Source of the DNA: Comamonadaceae bacterium OS-1
Lineage (GTDB): Bacteria; Pseudomonadota; Gammaproteobacteria; Burkholderiales; Burkholderiaceae_C
Length of the DNA: 64,000 nucleotides
NCBI GenBank assembly: GCA_027923965.1
Contig: AP026969.1
Span: 2,108,001-2,172,000 of the forward strand
Direction: 5' to 3'
The notes under the pieces are model-generated. The model worked only from the letters and a program-made list of their open reading frames with translations. It did no database searches and was not told where the DNA came from. Position numbers and translations under genes: made by a program. Positions 48,907 to 57,920 of this stretch are shown piece by piece. Position 1 is the first letter of the stretch. The number at the start of each line of letters is the position of its first letter.

Positions 48907-49593
48907 CTAAACCTCTAGCCATTCGCGGCAAATCCCGGCATTCGCACGCAACTGCGCGGGCGTGGCAGCCAGCACCACCTGCCCCCGCCCCATCACCAGC
49001 ACCCGGTCGGCCACCTCCAGCGCCAGGGCCTGTTTTTGCTCCACCAGCAACACCGCCACGCCCTGGGCTTTGAGCAGGCGCAGGGCAGCAGCCACCTGCG
49101 CCACCACCTGGGGGGCCAGGCCTTCGGTGGGTTCGTCGATGACCAGGAGCTGGGGGTTGCCCATCAGGGCGCGGGCCAGGGCCAGCATTTGCTGTTCGCC
49201 ACCTGACAGCACGCCACCGGAGGTGTGCTCTCGAGCCTTGAGGTGGGGGAACAGGGTGTATACGGCATCAAAAGTCCAGGGGCCGTTGCCTTTTTGGCCC
49301 AGCAGCAGGTTTTGCTGCACGCTCAGGCGGGGAAAAATGTCACGGGCTTCCGCCACATAGGCGATGCCTTGCTGGGCGACGGCAAACGGCGGCTGACCCA
49401 CCAGTTGCTGGCCGTGCCACAGGATGGAGCCCTCGCAGCGCACAAGGCCCATCAGAGCCTTGGCGGTGGTGGAGCGTCCCGCGCCGTTGCGGCCCAGCAG
49501 GGCTACGGTTTCACCGGGCTGGATGGCGAACGACACGCCGTGCAGCACGGGGGTCTGGCCGTAGAAGGCGCGCAGGTTTTGGACGTGTAGCAT
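48907..49593 (-). CDS. livF: branched-chain amino acid-type ABC transporter ATP-binding protein LivF
   Basis: A 228-residue ABC ATPase of the LivF type: Walker A LLGRNGAGRSTTAKAL (with Arg at the usual Lys position: GAGRST), signature LSGGEQQMLALARAL, Walker B LLVIDEPTEGLAP. The Arg in place of the P-loop Lys is common in LivF-like subunits of this clade. It overlaps livG by one base (TGATG). Together with LivG it powers a high-affinity uptake system. Confidence 0.92.
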   Translation of the reverse strand: MLHVQNLRAFYGQTPVLHGVSFAIQPGETVALLGRNGAGRSTTAKALMGLVRCEGSILWHGQQLVGQPPFAVAQQGIAYVAEARDIFPRLSVQQNLLLGQKGNGPWTFDAVYTLFPHLKAREHTSGGVLSGGEQQMLALARALMGNPQLLVIDEPTEGLAPQVVAQVAAALRLLKAQGVAVLLVEQKQALALEVADRVLVMGRGQVVLAATPAQLRANAGICREWLEV

Positions 49594-50339
49594 CAGGCCC
49601 CCTGCCCCAGGTAGGCGGCTTGCACCCGCGGGTTGGCGCGCACTGCATCCGGTGTGTCGAAAGCAATGACTTCGCCCGCCACCAATACAGCGATTTTGGC
49701 CGCTACCGCTGATACCACCTGCATATCGTGCTCTATTATCAGTAGCGTTTTGCCTTGGGTTACGTCGTGGATGAGCTGCACAAAATGAGTGGCTTCCTGC
49801 ACGCCCATGCCCGCCGTGGGCTCGTCCAGCAGGATGACGCTGGCCCCGCCTGCGATGGTGATGCCCAGTTCCAGCGCGCGCTGCTCGGCGTAGGTCAGGT
49901 GGGCGGCCAGCACGTCGCGTTTGCCATCCAGCTGCACCTGGGCCATGAGCTGCTCGGCCCTTTCGCGCACGTCCTTAAGGCCACTCAGCAAGCGCCAGAA
50001 GGTATAGCCATAGCCTTGGCTCCACAGCAGGCTGCAGCGCAGGTTTTCGAACACGCTGAGCTGGGCAAACAGGTTGCTGGTCTGGAAGCTGCGCGACAGG
50101 CCTGCGCGGTAGATCTCGAACGGCTTTTTGCCCTGGATGGCCTGGCCGTGCAGCAGAATCTGGCCGCTGCTGGGGGCGGTGCGGCCACTGATGAGGTTGA
50201 ACAGCGTGGATTTGCCCGCGCCGTTGGGGCCGATCAGGGCTACGCGCTCGCCCGTGGCCACCGTCAAATCTGCACCCCGGATGATCTGCGCCGCGCCGAA
50301 GTTCTTGCGCAGCGCGATGAGTTGCAGCGCGGGCGTCAT
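49593..50339 (-). CDS. livG: ABC transporter ATP-binding protein LivG
   Basis: A 248-residue LivG: Walker A GPNGAGKSTLFNLISG, the LivG-typical RSFQTSNLFAQLSVFENL, LTYAEQRALELGITIA signature, VILLDEPTAGMG and H-loop LLIIEHDM. The start at 50339 overlaps the livM stop (ATGA). Codons around IIEHDM (ATA, ATT) and the underlying DNA weakly resemble the dispersed element, but protein length is normal. Confidence 0.93.
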   Translation of the reverse strand: MTPALQLIALRKNFGAAQIIRGADLTVATGERVALIGPNGAGKSTLFNLISGRTAPSSGQILLHGQAIQGKKPFEIYRAGLSRSFQTSNLFAQLSVFENLRCSLLWSQGYGYTFWRLLSGLKDVRERAEQLMAQVQLDGKRDVLAAHLTYAEQRALELGITIAGGASVILLDEPTAGMGVQEATHFVQLIHDVTQGKTLLIIEHDMQVVSAVAAKIAVLVAGEVIAFDTPDAVRANPRVQAAYLGQGA

Positions 50340-51466
50340 TTGCGCATCCCCAGAACCCCGCCCACCACCAGAACTGCAACAGCCCCGGCCCAGCTCCAGC
50401 CACTGGCCGCGTCCAACGCTAGACCCAGAAAGCGCAGCTCCGACCCCAACGATGCCCGTAGCTGCAGCTGGTACACCATCTCCACCATGGCCGCGAACCC
50501 GGCAAAGGCCAATGCCCAGGCCGCATACCGAGGCACATCGCGCCAGCGCAGCCGCCCCGCCAGGCTGACCACGCCACCCGGCACCCACACCACCATGGCG
50601 ATGAACACCAGCCCCACATACAGCAGCCAGGCCTTGGTGATGCCGCTGAGCAGCACATTGGCCAGCACCATCAGCACGGCACCGACCACAGGGCCGAAAA
50701 AATGGCCCGAGCCGCCCAGGTAGGTAAACAGCAAATACGCGCCCGAGCGCTGGCTGCCCAGCACGTCGGCGGTTACGGTCTCGAAGTTCAGCGCGGCCAG
50801 CCCACCGCCGATGCCTGCAAAAAAACCAGCGATGACCACGGCCATGAAGCGGATGCGCCGCGCATCAAAGCCCACAAACTCCACCCGCTCGGGGTTGTCG
50901 CGCACCGCATTGAGCATGCGGCCCAGCGGGGTGCGGGTGAAGGCGTACATCAACCCCGTACACACCAGGGTGTAGGCGGCCACCAGGTAGTACACCTGCA
51001 GCTGCGGCCCGAAAGTAATGCCGAAAGGCGACGCGCCCGCCACGCGGTTGCCCGACACGCCCGCCTCGCCGCCAAACACCTGCGGCAGCAGCCAGGCCAG
51101 GGCGGCGACCAGCTCACCCAGGCCCAGCGTGACCATGGCGAAGGTGGTGGCCGACTTTTGCGCCGTCAGCCAGCCCAGCAGCAGCGCCACCCCGGCACCT
51201 GCCAGCCCGCCCACCACCGGCACCAGGCTGACTGGCAGCACGGCCGCGTTCAGCGCGTGGATGGCGGCGAAGGCGCCCAGGCCGGAGTAGATGGCGTGGC
51301 CAAAACTCAGCATGCCGCCCTGCCCCAGCAGGATGTTGTAGCTCAGGCAGACGATGGCGGCGATGCCCATCTGCGTCAGCAGGTTCAGGCCCAGGCTGCT
51401 GCTGAAAACCCAGGGCGCGGCCAACAGCACCAGTGTGAATGCGGCCCCTGCTGCCTTAGTCCGCAC
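50336..51466 (-). CDS. livM: ABC transporter permease LivM
   Basis: A 376-residue permease with about ten helices, starting at a GTG that overlaps the livH stop by 11 bases. The family stretch NILLGQGGMLSFGHAIYSGLGAF is followed by LGRMLNAVRDNPERVEFVGFD, the coupling-helix region. It ends with additional helices (GWSWAGAVAVLVVGGVLGM), somewhat longer than the usual LivM of 320-360. Forms the membrane channel with LivH. Confidence 0.92.
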   Translation of the reverse strand: MRTKAAGAAFTLVLLAAPWVFSSSLGLNLLTQMGIAAIVCLSYNILLGQGGMLSFGHAIYSGLGAFAAIHALNAAVLPVSLVPVVGGLAGAGVALLLGWLTAQKSATTFAMVTLGLGELVAALAWLLPQVFGGEAGVSGNRVAGASPFGITFGPQLQVYYLVAAYTLVCTGLMYAFTRTPLGRMLNAVRDNPERVEFVGFDARRIRFMAVVIAGFFAGIGGGLAALNFETVTADVLGSQRSGAYLLFTYLGGSGHFFGPVVGAVLMVLANVLLSGITKAWLLYVGLVFIAMVVWVPGGVVSLAGRLRWRDVPRYAAWALAFAGFAAMVEMVYQLQLRASLGSELRFLGLALDAASGWSWAGAVAVLVVGGVLGMRK

Positions 51467-52334
51467 GCCGCCCCCACAGGCCTTGCGGGCGCACCAGCAG
51501 CACCAGAACCAGTAGCAGGTACGGCAGCAGCGGCGCAAACCGGCTGAGCATGTCCATCCCCACCGCAAAGGTCTGCAGCACGCCGATCAACAGCGACGCG
51601 CCCAGCGCCCCGGTCAGCGAACCCATGCCGCCCACCACCACGACCACAAACACCACAGAGCCCACGGTGGCCGCCATGCCCGGCTCGGTGACAAAAGCGT
51701 TGCCGCCCACCACGCCTGCCAGCCCGGCCAGCGCCGCGCCGCCGCCAAACACCAGCATGAAAATGCGCGGTACGTTGTGGCCCAGGGCCTGCACGGCATC
51801 GGGGTGGGTCAGCGCCGCCTGTACCACCAGGCCGGTGCGGGTGCGGGTGAACAGCAGCCACAGCGCCAGCCACATGCCCAGCGCCACCAGCACCATGAAG
51901 GCCCGGTAGGCGGGGAAAGGCGTGCCCCACAGCGTAAACAGTGGCCCGGCCAGCGCCTCGGGCACCCGATAGTCCACCGGGCCACGCCCCCACGCCAGTT
52001 GCACCAGCTCGCCCAGCACGGTGGCCAGGCCAAAGGTCACCAGCATCTCGGCCTTGTGCCGCCCGGCACCGTGGGCGTGCACGCGGCGCAGCACATAGCG
52101 CTCAAACGCCGCGCCCGCCAGCCCCACCAGCAGCGGGGCCAGCAGCAGCGCGGGCCAGAAGCCCAGCACCAGGGTCAGGCTGTAGGCCACGTAGGCGCCC
52201 AGCATGTAGAAACTGGCGTGGGCCAGGTTCAGCACCCCCAGCAGGCTGAAAATCAGCGTCAGCCCCGCGCTCAGCATGAACAGCACCAAGCCGTAGCTGA
52301 GGCCGTTCAAGAGCGAGAGGGTGAAGAATTCCAT
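51456..52334 (-). CDS. livH: ABC transporter permease LivH
   Basis: A 292-residue permease: LLNGLSYGLVLFMLSAGLTLIFSLLGVLNLAHASFYMLGAY is the classic LivH opening (the Asn-Leu-Ala-His motif within), and GRDVPRIF-like coupling loop appears as GHNVPRIFMLVFG. Start MEFFTLSLLNG at 52334 is supported over a longer ORF lacking a site. No periplasmic receptor (livJ/K) accompanies this cassette in the window, so the substrate cannot be read; nearby fatty-acid genes suggest an organic acid. Confidence 0.92.
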   Translation of the reverse strand: MEFFTLSLLNGLSYGLVLFMLSAGLTLIFSLLGVLNLAHASFYMLGAYVAYSLTLVLGFWPALLLAPLLVGLAGAAFERYVLRRVHAHGAGRHKAEMLVTFGLATVLGELVQLAWGRGPVDYRVPEALAGPLFTLWGTPFPAYRAFMVLVALGMWLALWLLFTRTRTGLVVQAALTHPDAVQALGHNVPRIFMLVFGGGAALAGLAGVVGGNAFVTEPGMAATVGSVVFVVVVVGGMGSLTGALGASLLIGVLQTFAVGMDMLSRFAPLLPYLLLVLVLLVRPQGLWGRRAD

Positions 52335-52381
52335 GCGGGCGGGCGTATCCAGAGGTTTTGGCGGCAAACTTACAAGCCGTT

Positions 52382-52436
52382 TAGGCCTCCAGCGCCCTAT
52401 CAATGAGCGTGAGCAGCTATTTTAATCGTAGCAATT
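52382..52436 (-). repeat. dispersed palindromic element, copy L
   Basis: On the minus strand: TTGCTACGATTAAAATAGCT, GCTCACGCTCATTGATAGGG, CGCTGGAGGCCTAA. It begins about 10 bases after the acyl-CoA synthetase stop, in the same orientation. The terminal T run is lost, so terminator activity is doubtful in this copy. Confidence 0.75.
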
Positions 52437-52445
52437 ACAGCGGGA

Positions 52446-54071
52446 TCACCCCGGCAGCCGGTAATCCTTCAGCATCTCGCGCAGCCGCATTTTCTGCATC
52501 TTGCCGGTAGCACCCAGCGGGATGGCGTCGACAAACACCACGTCGTCGGGCACCTGCCATTTGGCGATTTTGCCCTCGTAAAAGGCCAACAACTCGGCCA
52601 CGCTGAGCTCGGCACCGGGCTTTTTCACCACCACCACGATGGGCCGCTCGTCCCACTTGGGGTGGGCCACGCCGATGCAGGCGGCCATGGCCACCGCCGG
52701 GTGGGCCACGGCGATGTTTTCTACCGCGATGGAGCTGATCCATTCGCCGCCAGACTTGATCACGTCCTTGCTGCGGTCGGTGATCTGCAGGTAGCCGTCG
52801 GCATCGATGGTGGCCACGTCGCCGGTGGGAAACCAGCCATCCACCAGCGGGCTGGGCTCGGGGCTGCGGTAGTAGTCGGCCACGATCCACGGGCCTTGCA
52901 CCAGCAGATCGCCGGCCGACTGGCCATCGTGCGGCAGGGGCTGGCCGTCGTCGCCCAGTACCTTCATATCTACGCCGTAGACCGCCCGGCCCTGCTTCAG
53001 GCGCATCGCCAACTGCTCTTCTTTGGATAGCAGCAGATGCTTGTTCTTCAGGGTGCACAGCGTGCCCAGGGGCGACAGCTCGGTCATGCCCCAGGCGTGG
53101 ATCACCTCCACGCCGTAGTCGTGCTGAAAGGCCTTGACCATGGCCGGGGGACAGGCCGAGCCGCCAATCACGGTGCGTTGCAGGCTGCTAAAGCGCAAGC
53201 CCGCGGGCTGCATGTGGCCCAGCAGCATCTGCCACACGGTGGGCACGCCTGCGGCAAAAGTGACCTTTTCCGACTCGATCAAGGTGTAGACCGAGGGGCC
53301 GTCCATGGCCGGGCCGGGGAACACCAGCTTGCAGCCGGTAAGCGCCGCGCTGTACGGAATACCCCAGGCGTTGACGTGGAACATGGGCACCACGGCCAGC
53401 ACCGCGTCACGGGCGCTGAGGTCCATGGCATCGGGCAAGGCCGCGGCGTAGGCGTGCAAGGTGGTGGAGCGGTGGCTGTAGAGCACGCCCTTGGGATCGC
53501 CGGTGGTGCCGCTGGTGTAGCACAGGCTGGAGGCGGTGTTTTCGTCGAACTGCGGCCACACGTAACTACTGGAGGCGGCAGCGATCCAGGCTTCATAACT
53601 CACCAGGTTGGGGATGCCGGTGTCCGCAGGCAGCTTGTCGGCATCGCACAGCATCACCCAGTGCTGCACCGTGGGACACTGGGCGTGGATGGCCTGCACC
53701 AGCGGCAGGAAGGTGGCATCGAAGCACAGCACCCGGTCTTCGGCGTGCTGGGTGATCCAGGCGATTTGCGTGGGGTGCAGGCGCGGGTTGATGGTGTGCA
53801 GCACCCGGCCCGAGCCACTCACGCCGTAGTACAGCTCCAGATGCCGGTAGCCGTTCCAGGCCAGCGTGGCCACGCGGTCGCTGAAGGCCAGGCCCCAGCC
53901 GTCCAGCGCGTTGGCCACCTGGCGAGCGCGGGCGGCCACCTTTTGGTAGCTGGTGCGATGGATGTCGCCCTCGACCCGGCGCGAGACGATTTCGCCGTCA
54001 CCGTGGTGGCGGTCGGCGAAGGCGATCAGGGTGGAGATCAACAGGGGTTGGTTTTGCATCAGGCCCAGCAT
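52446..54071 (-). CDS. AMP-dependent acyl-CoA synthetase (medium/long-chain fatty acid type)
   Basis: A 541-residue adenylate-forming ligase. Motifs in order: LCYTSGTTGDPKGVLYSHRS (ATP/AMP binding), HAWGMTELSPLGTL, GWFPTGDVATIDADGYLQITDRSKDVIKSGGEWIS (hinge, three consecutive parts), and the catalytic Lys in PLGATGKMQK. Residues match the DUF-free acyl-CoA synthetases of about 540 residues that activate medium-chain or aromatic acids. Start MLGLMQNQPLLIS at 54071. Adjacent to livHMGF on the same strand, consistent with import then activation of one acid. Confidence 0.93.
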   Translation of the reverse strand: MLGLMQNQPLLISTLIAFADRHHGDGEIVSRRVEGDIHRTSYQKVAARARQVANALDGWGLAFSDRVATLAWNGYRHLELYYGVSGSGRVLHTINPRLHPTQIAWITQHAEDRVLCFDATFLPLVQAIHAQCPTVQHWVMLCDADKLPADTGIPNLVSYEAWIAAASSSYVWPQFDENTASSLCYTSGTTGDPKGVLYSHRSTTLHAYAAALPDAMDLSARDAVLAVVPMFHVNAWGIPYSAALTGCKLVFPGPAMDGPSVYTLIESEKVTFAAGVPTVWQMLLGHMQPAGLRFSSLQRTVIGGSACPPAMVKAFQHDYGVEVIHAWGMTELSPLGTLCTLKNKHLLLSKEEQLAMRLKQGRAVYGVDMKVLGDDGQPLPHDGQSAGDLLVQGPWIVADYYRSPEPSPLVDGWFPTGDVATIDADGYLQITDRSKDVIKSGGEWISSIAVENIAVAHPAVAMAACIGVAHPKWDERPIVVVVKKPGAELSVAELLAFYEGKIAKWQVPDDVVFVDAIPLGATGKMQKMRLREMLKDYRLPG

Positions 54072-54209
54072 CGGCGGTCTCCTAAAAAATGGTTTCCCAG
54101 TATTGCCCGACGGTGGTGGCCTGCGCCCCGGTGTTGACCCGCAGTCTGTCGCGTGCGCAACATGGCCCTGCGCACTGTGCGTCCTCATGAACTGCGGGAC
54201 AATCCCCTT

Positions 54210-55706
54210 ATGACTACTGCCGCAGAGAACGCCACCGAACTAAACCTCGACCTGGGCCTGGCCTGGCGCAACCGCTTTGCCACCCTGGGCACGGCCTTCT
54301 ACACCAACCTGCAGCCCACCCCTCTGCCCTCACCCTACTGGGTGGGCCACAGCCTGGCGGTGGCGCGCGAGCTGGGGCTGGACCCGGCCTGGCTCAGCTC
54401 CGAGGACGGCGCGCAGGCCTTTACCGGCAACACCGCCATCCGCAGCACGCAAACCTTGGCCAGTGTCTACAGCGGCCACCAGTTTGGCCAGTGGGCCGGG
54501 CAGCTGGGCGACGGGCGGGCGATTTTGCTGGGCGAAGTAGTCACACCCAGCGGCCAGGGGCTGGAGGTGCAGTTCAAGGGTGCGGGCCGCACGCCCTACT
54601 CGCGCATGGGCGATGGCCGGGCGGTGCTGCGCTCCAGCATCCGCGAATTCTTGTGTAGTGAGGCGATGCATGGTTTGGGCATTCCCACCTCGCGGGCGCT
54701 GTGCGTCACCGGGTCGGACGCGCCGATCCGCCGCGAAACCATAGAGACCGCCGCCGTGGTGACCCGCGTGGCCCCCAGCTTCATCCGCTTCGGGCACTTT
54801 GAGCACTTTGCGGCGCGCAACCAGATCGAGCCGCTGCGCCAACTGGCCGACTTTGTCATCGACACCTACTACCCCGCCTGCCGGGATGCCGTGAATCCCT
54901 ATGCGGCCCTGCTGCAGGCGGTAACCGAGCGCACCGCCGAGCTGATCGCCCAGTGGCAGGCCGTGGGCTTTTGCCACGGGGTGCTGAATACCGACAACAT
55001 GAGCATCCTGGGCCTGACGCTGGACTACGGCCCGTTCCAGTTTCTGGACGGCTATGACCCCGGCCACATCTGCAACCACAGCGACGACCATGGCCGCTAC
55101 GCCTATGACCAGCAACCCAATATCGGCAACTGGAACCTGTTTTGCCTGGGCCAGGCCCTGCTGCCACTGATCGGTGCGCAAGAGCCTGCCCTGGCCGCGC
55201 TGGAAACCTACAAGACGGCTTTCCCCGCCGCCCTGGCCCGCCGCATGCGCGCCAAACTGGGCCTGGTGGATGCGCAGCCGGGCGACCAGGCGCTGGCCGA
55301 CGGCATTCTGGCCCTGTTGGCGCAAGAGCATGTGGACTTCACGATTTTTTGGCGCACCCTGAGCCACTGGGTAGCTCAAACGCCTGGTAAGTTGCCCAAC
55401 GCCGTACGCGACCTGTGGGTAGACCGCGATGCCGCCGACGCCTGGCTACTACAATATTCAGAGCGGCTTGCGCCGATGGATAGGGCGCAGGCGGCCGATT
55501 TGATGCTCAAAACCAACCCGAAGTTTGTGCTGCGCAACCACCTGGGCGAAGAAGCCATCCGCCGCGCGAACCAAAAGGACTTTGCCGGAGTCCACACCTT
55601 GTTGGCGTTGCTGGAAACCCCGTTTGACGAACATCCGGGGTTGGATGCCTACGCCGACTTCCCGCCCGACTGGGCTTCCTCCATTGCCATCAGCTGCTCA
55701 TCATGA
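54210..55706 (+). CDS. selO: protein adenylyltransferase SelO (YdiU)
   Basis: A 498-residue pseudokinase-fold AMPylator. Typical blocks: [50 protein letters not shown] (each a separate stretch), and [21 protein letters not shown] with the metal-binding Asn and Asp. It transfers AMP from ATP to Ser/Thr/Tyr of target proteins, linked to redox homeostasis. The C-terminus ISCSS keeps the Cys that is selenocysteine in vertebrate SelO. Start ATG 54210. Its stop overlaps msrB (ATGA). Confidence 0.95.
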   Translation: MTTAAENATELNLDLGLAWRNRFATLGTAFYTNLQPTPLPSPYWVGHSLAVARELGLDPAWLSSEDGAQAFTGNTAIRSTQTLASVYSGHQFGQWAGQLGDGRAILLGEVVTPSGQGLEVQFKGAGRTPYSRMGDGRAVLRSSIREFLCSEAMHGLGIPTSRALCVTGSDAPIRRETIETAAVVTRVAPSFIRFGHFEHFAARNQIEPLRQLADFVIDTYYPACRDAVNPYAALLQAVTERTAELIAQWQAVGFCHGVLNTDNMSILGLTLDYGPFQFLDGYDPGHICNHSDDHGRYAYDQQPNIGNWNLFCLGQALLPLIGAQEPALAALETYKTAFPAALARRMRAKLGLVDAQPGDQALADGILALLAQEHVDFTIFWRTLSHWVAQTPGKLPNAVRDLWVDRDAADAWLLQYSERLAPMDRAQAADLMLKTNPKFVLRNHLGEEAIRRANQKDFAGVHTLLALLETPFDEHPGLDAYADFPPDWASSIAISCSS

Positions 55707-56113
55707 CCCACAAAATTGAAAAAACCGACGCCGAATGGAAAGCCCTGCTAGCCGAAAAAGGTGCAGAACCCGCCGCCTTCCAGGTCACCCGCTTTGCTGC
55801 CACCGAACGCCCCCACACCGGCAAGTACGACCAGAACTGGGCTGCGGGCGAGTACCGCTGCATCTGCTGCGGCAACAAGCTGTTCGACTCGGCCACCAAG
55901 TTCGATGCAGGCTGCGGCTGGCCCAGCTTTTCGCAAGAAGCCGCGCCGGGCGCGATCGAAGAGATCACCGATGTCAGCCACGGCATGCGCCGGGTGGAAA
56001 CCCTGTGTGCCGACTGCGGCGCGCACCTGGGCCATGTGTTCGACGACGGCCCCTCGCCCACCGGGCTGCGATACTGCATGAATTCCGCATCGTTGGATTT
56101 CAAACCTAAGTAA
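55703..56113 (+). CDS. msrB: peptide-methionine (R)-S-oxide reductase
   Basis: A 136-residue MsrB. Two zinc-binding CxxC pairs are present (CICCGNKLF and [10 protein letters not shown]), GWPSFSQ forms the substrate pocket, and the catalytic Cys is in [11 protein letters not shown]. It repairs methionine-R-sulfoxide in oxidised proteins. Translational coupling to selO ties protein AMPylation and oxidative repair. Confidence 0.96.
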   Translation: MTHKIEKTDAEWKALLAEKGAEPAAFQVTRFAATERPHTGKYDQNWAAGEYRCICCGNKLFDSATKFDAGCGWPSFSQEAAPGAIEEITDVSHGMRRVETLCADCGAHLGHVFDDGPSPTGLRYCMNSASLDFKPK

Positions 56114-56125
56114 CCGTTTCTGTTC

Positions 56126-56701
56126 ATGAAAATTCTGCTCGATTTCCTGCCTATATTGCTGTTCGTCGCCGCCTACAAATTCACCAGCATCTACATCGCC
56201 ACCGGCGTGCTGATGGTGGCCACCGTGGTGCAGATGGCGGTGACCTACGCCATCGACAAAAAGCTCACCACCATGCACAAGATGACTCTGGGCATGGTGC
56301 TGGGTTTTGGCGCGCTCACGCTGGTGCTGCAGGACGAAAACTTCATCAAATGGAAGCCCACCGTCCTCTACATCGCCATGGCCCTGGCCATGTGCGTGGC
56401 CATGTGGGGGATGAAGAAAAACTACCTCAAGCTCATGCTGGGCAGCCAGCTGGACCTGCCCGACCCGGTGTGGATGCGCCTGAACCTGGCCTGGATGCTG
56501 TACTGCCTGTTCATGGCCGCCATCAACGGCTACGTGGCCGCCTACTACACCACCGACCAGTGGGTCAACTTCAAGATCTGGGGTTATGTGTTTCCGCTGG
56601 TTTTCATGGTCGGACAAGGCTGGTACGTATCGCGCTATCTGGGGCCCGATGAGTCCGAAGTTGCCACGACCGACACCGCCGAAACCGACAAGACTGTATG
56701 A
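56126..56701 (+). CDS. yciB: septation protein A / inner-membrane YciB
   Basis: A 191-residue membrane protein with five to six helices of the YciB/IspZ family: [18 protein letters not shown] at the start, [30 protein letters not shown] and [20 protein letters not shown] as hallmarks. YciB affects cell-envelope synthesis and division. Its TGA overlaps the bolA ATG by 4 bases (ATGA). Confidence 0.94.
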   Translation: MKILLDFLPILLFVAAYKFTSIYIATGVLMVATVVQMAVTYAIDKKLTTMHKMTLGMVLGFGALTLVLQDENFIKWKPTVLYIAMALAMCVAMWGMKKNYLKLMLGSQLDLPDPVWMRLNLAWMLYCLFMAAINGYVAAYYTTDQWVNFKIWGYVFPLVFMVGQGWYVSRYLGPDESEVATTDTAETDKTV

Positions 56702-56958
56702 ACATTACCGCCGACAACATGGCGCTGCGCCTGCGTGAAAAATTGGGCCCCACCCAGCTCGAAGTGCTGGACGAAAGCGCCGACCATGCGGGGCACGCTG
56801 GCTCCAACGGCAGCGCGTTTGGCACGCATTTTCGGGTGCGGATTGCTTCACCTTTGTTTACGGGCAAGCCCCGCGTGGCGCGCCATCGCCTTGTGTATGA
56901 TGCGCTGCAAGAATTCATTGACCAGGGCGTTCACGCCATCGCGATTGAAGTCCTCTAG
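56698..56958 (+). CDS. bolA: BolA family protein
   Basis: An 86-residue BolA: N-terminal helix, then [14 protein letters not shown] (conserved His pair region, candidate [2Fe-2S] ligand with a glutaredoxin), [28 protein letters not shown] and the tail [10 protein letters not shown]. It works with monothiol glutaredoxins in iron sensing, or as a transcription-linked factor. No glutaredoxin gene is adjacent. Confidence 0.93.
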   Translation: MNITADNMALRLREKLGPTQLEVLDESADHAGHAGSNGSAFGTHFRVRIASPLFTGKPRVARHRLVYDALQEFIDQGVHAIAIEVL

Positions 56959-57018
56959 CCTTCTTTTATTTCTGAGCCGACCGCTCCCGGCTGCTCGCAA
57001 CCCCCTCCTAGGAATCGC

Positions 57019-57804
57019 ATGAAAAAAACACTGTTATCCACCATGGTCGCCGCTGCTTTGCTGGGTAGCCTGGCCCTGTCGGCAACGGCCCAGAACATCG
57101 CCGTGGTGAACGGCAAGGCCGTACCCAAAACGCGCATCGACGCGCTGGTGCAGCAAGTCACGCTGTCGGGCCGCCCAGTCACGCCGGAAATGGAAGGCCA
57201 GATCAAGGAAGAAGTCATCGCCCGCGAAATCTTCATGCAAGAAGCGCAAAAGCGCGGCCTGGATGCCAGCGACAGCTTCAAGCTACAAATGGACCTGGCC
57301 CGCCAGACCCTGCTGATCCGCGAACTGTTTGCCGACTACCAAAAAGCCAACCCCGTCACCGATGCCGACATGCAGGCCGAGTACGACAAGTTCGTGGCAG
57401 CCAACGGCGGCAAGGAATACAAGGCCAGCCACATCCTGGTGGCCACCGAAGCCGAAGCCAAGGCCATCATCGCCCAGCTCAAAAAGGGCGGCAACTTCGC
57501 TGCCATCGCCAAAAAGTCCAGCACCGACAAGGGTTCGGGTGCCAAGGGTGGCGACCTGGATTGGGCCAACCCCAGCAGCTACGTGAAAGAGTTCACCGAA
57601 GCGCTGATCAAGCTCAAGAAGGGCCAGACCACCGACACCCCGGTGAAGAGCCAGTTCGGCTACCACGTCATCCGCCTGGACGACGAGCGCCAAGCCCAGT
57701 TGCCCAAGTTCGAGGAAGTAAAGCCTGAAATCTCCAAGCAGATGTCGCAGCAAAAGCTGGTGCAGTTCCAGGAACAACTGCGCGCAGCCGCCAAGGTGGA
57801 ATAA
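57019..57804 (+). CDS. periplasmic parvulin-type peptidyl-prolyl isomerase
   Basis: A 261-residue protein with signal peptide (MKKTLLSTMVAAALLGSLAL, cleavage near SATAQ), a SurA_N-like helical chaperone part (30-130), and a parvulin domain (about 135-225): YKASHILVATEAEAKAIIAQL, KKSSTDKGSGAKGGDLDWAN, and QFGYHVIRLDD. It assists folding of outer-membrane or periplasmic proteins. AGGA lies upstream of the ATG, and a strong terminator follows. Confidence 0.94.
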   Translation: MKKTLLSTMVAAALLGSLALSATAQNIAVVNGKAVPKTRIDALVQQVTLSGRPVTPEMEGQIKEEVIAREIFMQEAQKRGLDASDSFKLQMDLARQTLLIRELFADYQKANPVTDADMQAEYDKFVAANGGKEYKASHILVATEAEAKAIIAQLKKGGNFAAIAKKSSTDKGSGAKGGDLDWANPSSYVKEFTEALIKLKKGQTTDTPVKSQFGYHVIRLDDERQAQLPKFEEVKPEISKQMSQQKLVQFQEQLRAAAKVE

Positions 57805-57820
57805 GCCTTTGTGCAACTGA

Positions 57821-57845
57821 AAAAGCGGCCCAGGCCGCTTTTTTT
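57821..57845 (+). terminator. intrinsic terminator after the parvulin gene
   Basis: AAAAGCGGCC...GGCCGCTTTTTTTT: a GC-rich stem, tiny loop and a run of eight T. It ends the selO-msrB-yciB-bolA-ppi transcripts, 16 bases after the stop. Confidence 0.9.
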
Positions 57846-57920
57846 ACGCCCGCCCATCCACTGCGCATCGCCAGCAGTCCGGCCAAGCCGGTGTTGTTGC
57901 CAGCCTATGGAACATATTCT

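Noticed and set aside
49686-49750. Possible copy of the dispersed element inside livG
   Set aside because: Some bases match, but it encodes the conserved IIEHDM motif with normal spacing, so chance or codon choice is a better explanation.
55445-55500. Possible element copy inside selO
   Set aside because: Weak similarity only; no length change in the protein.
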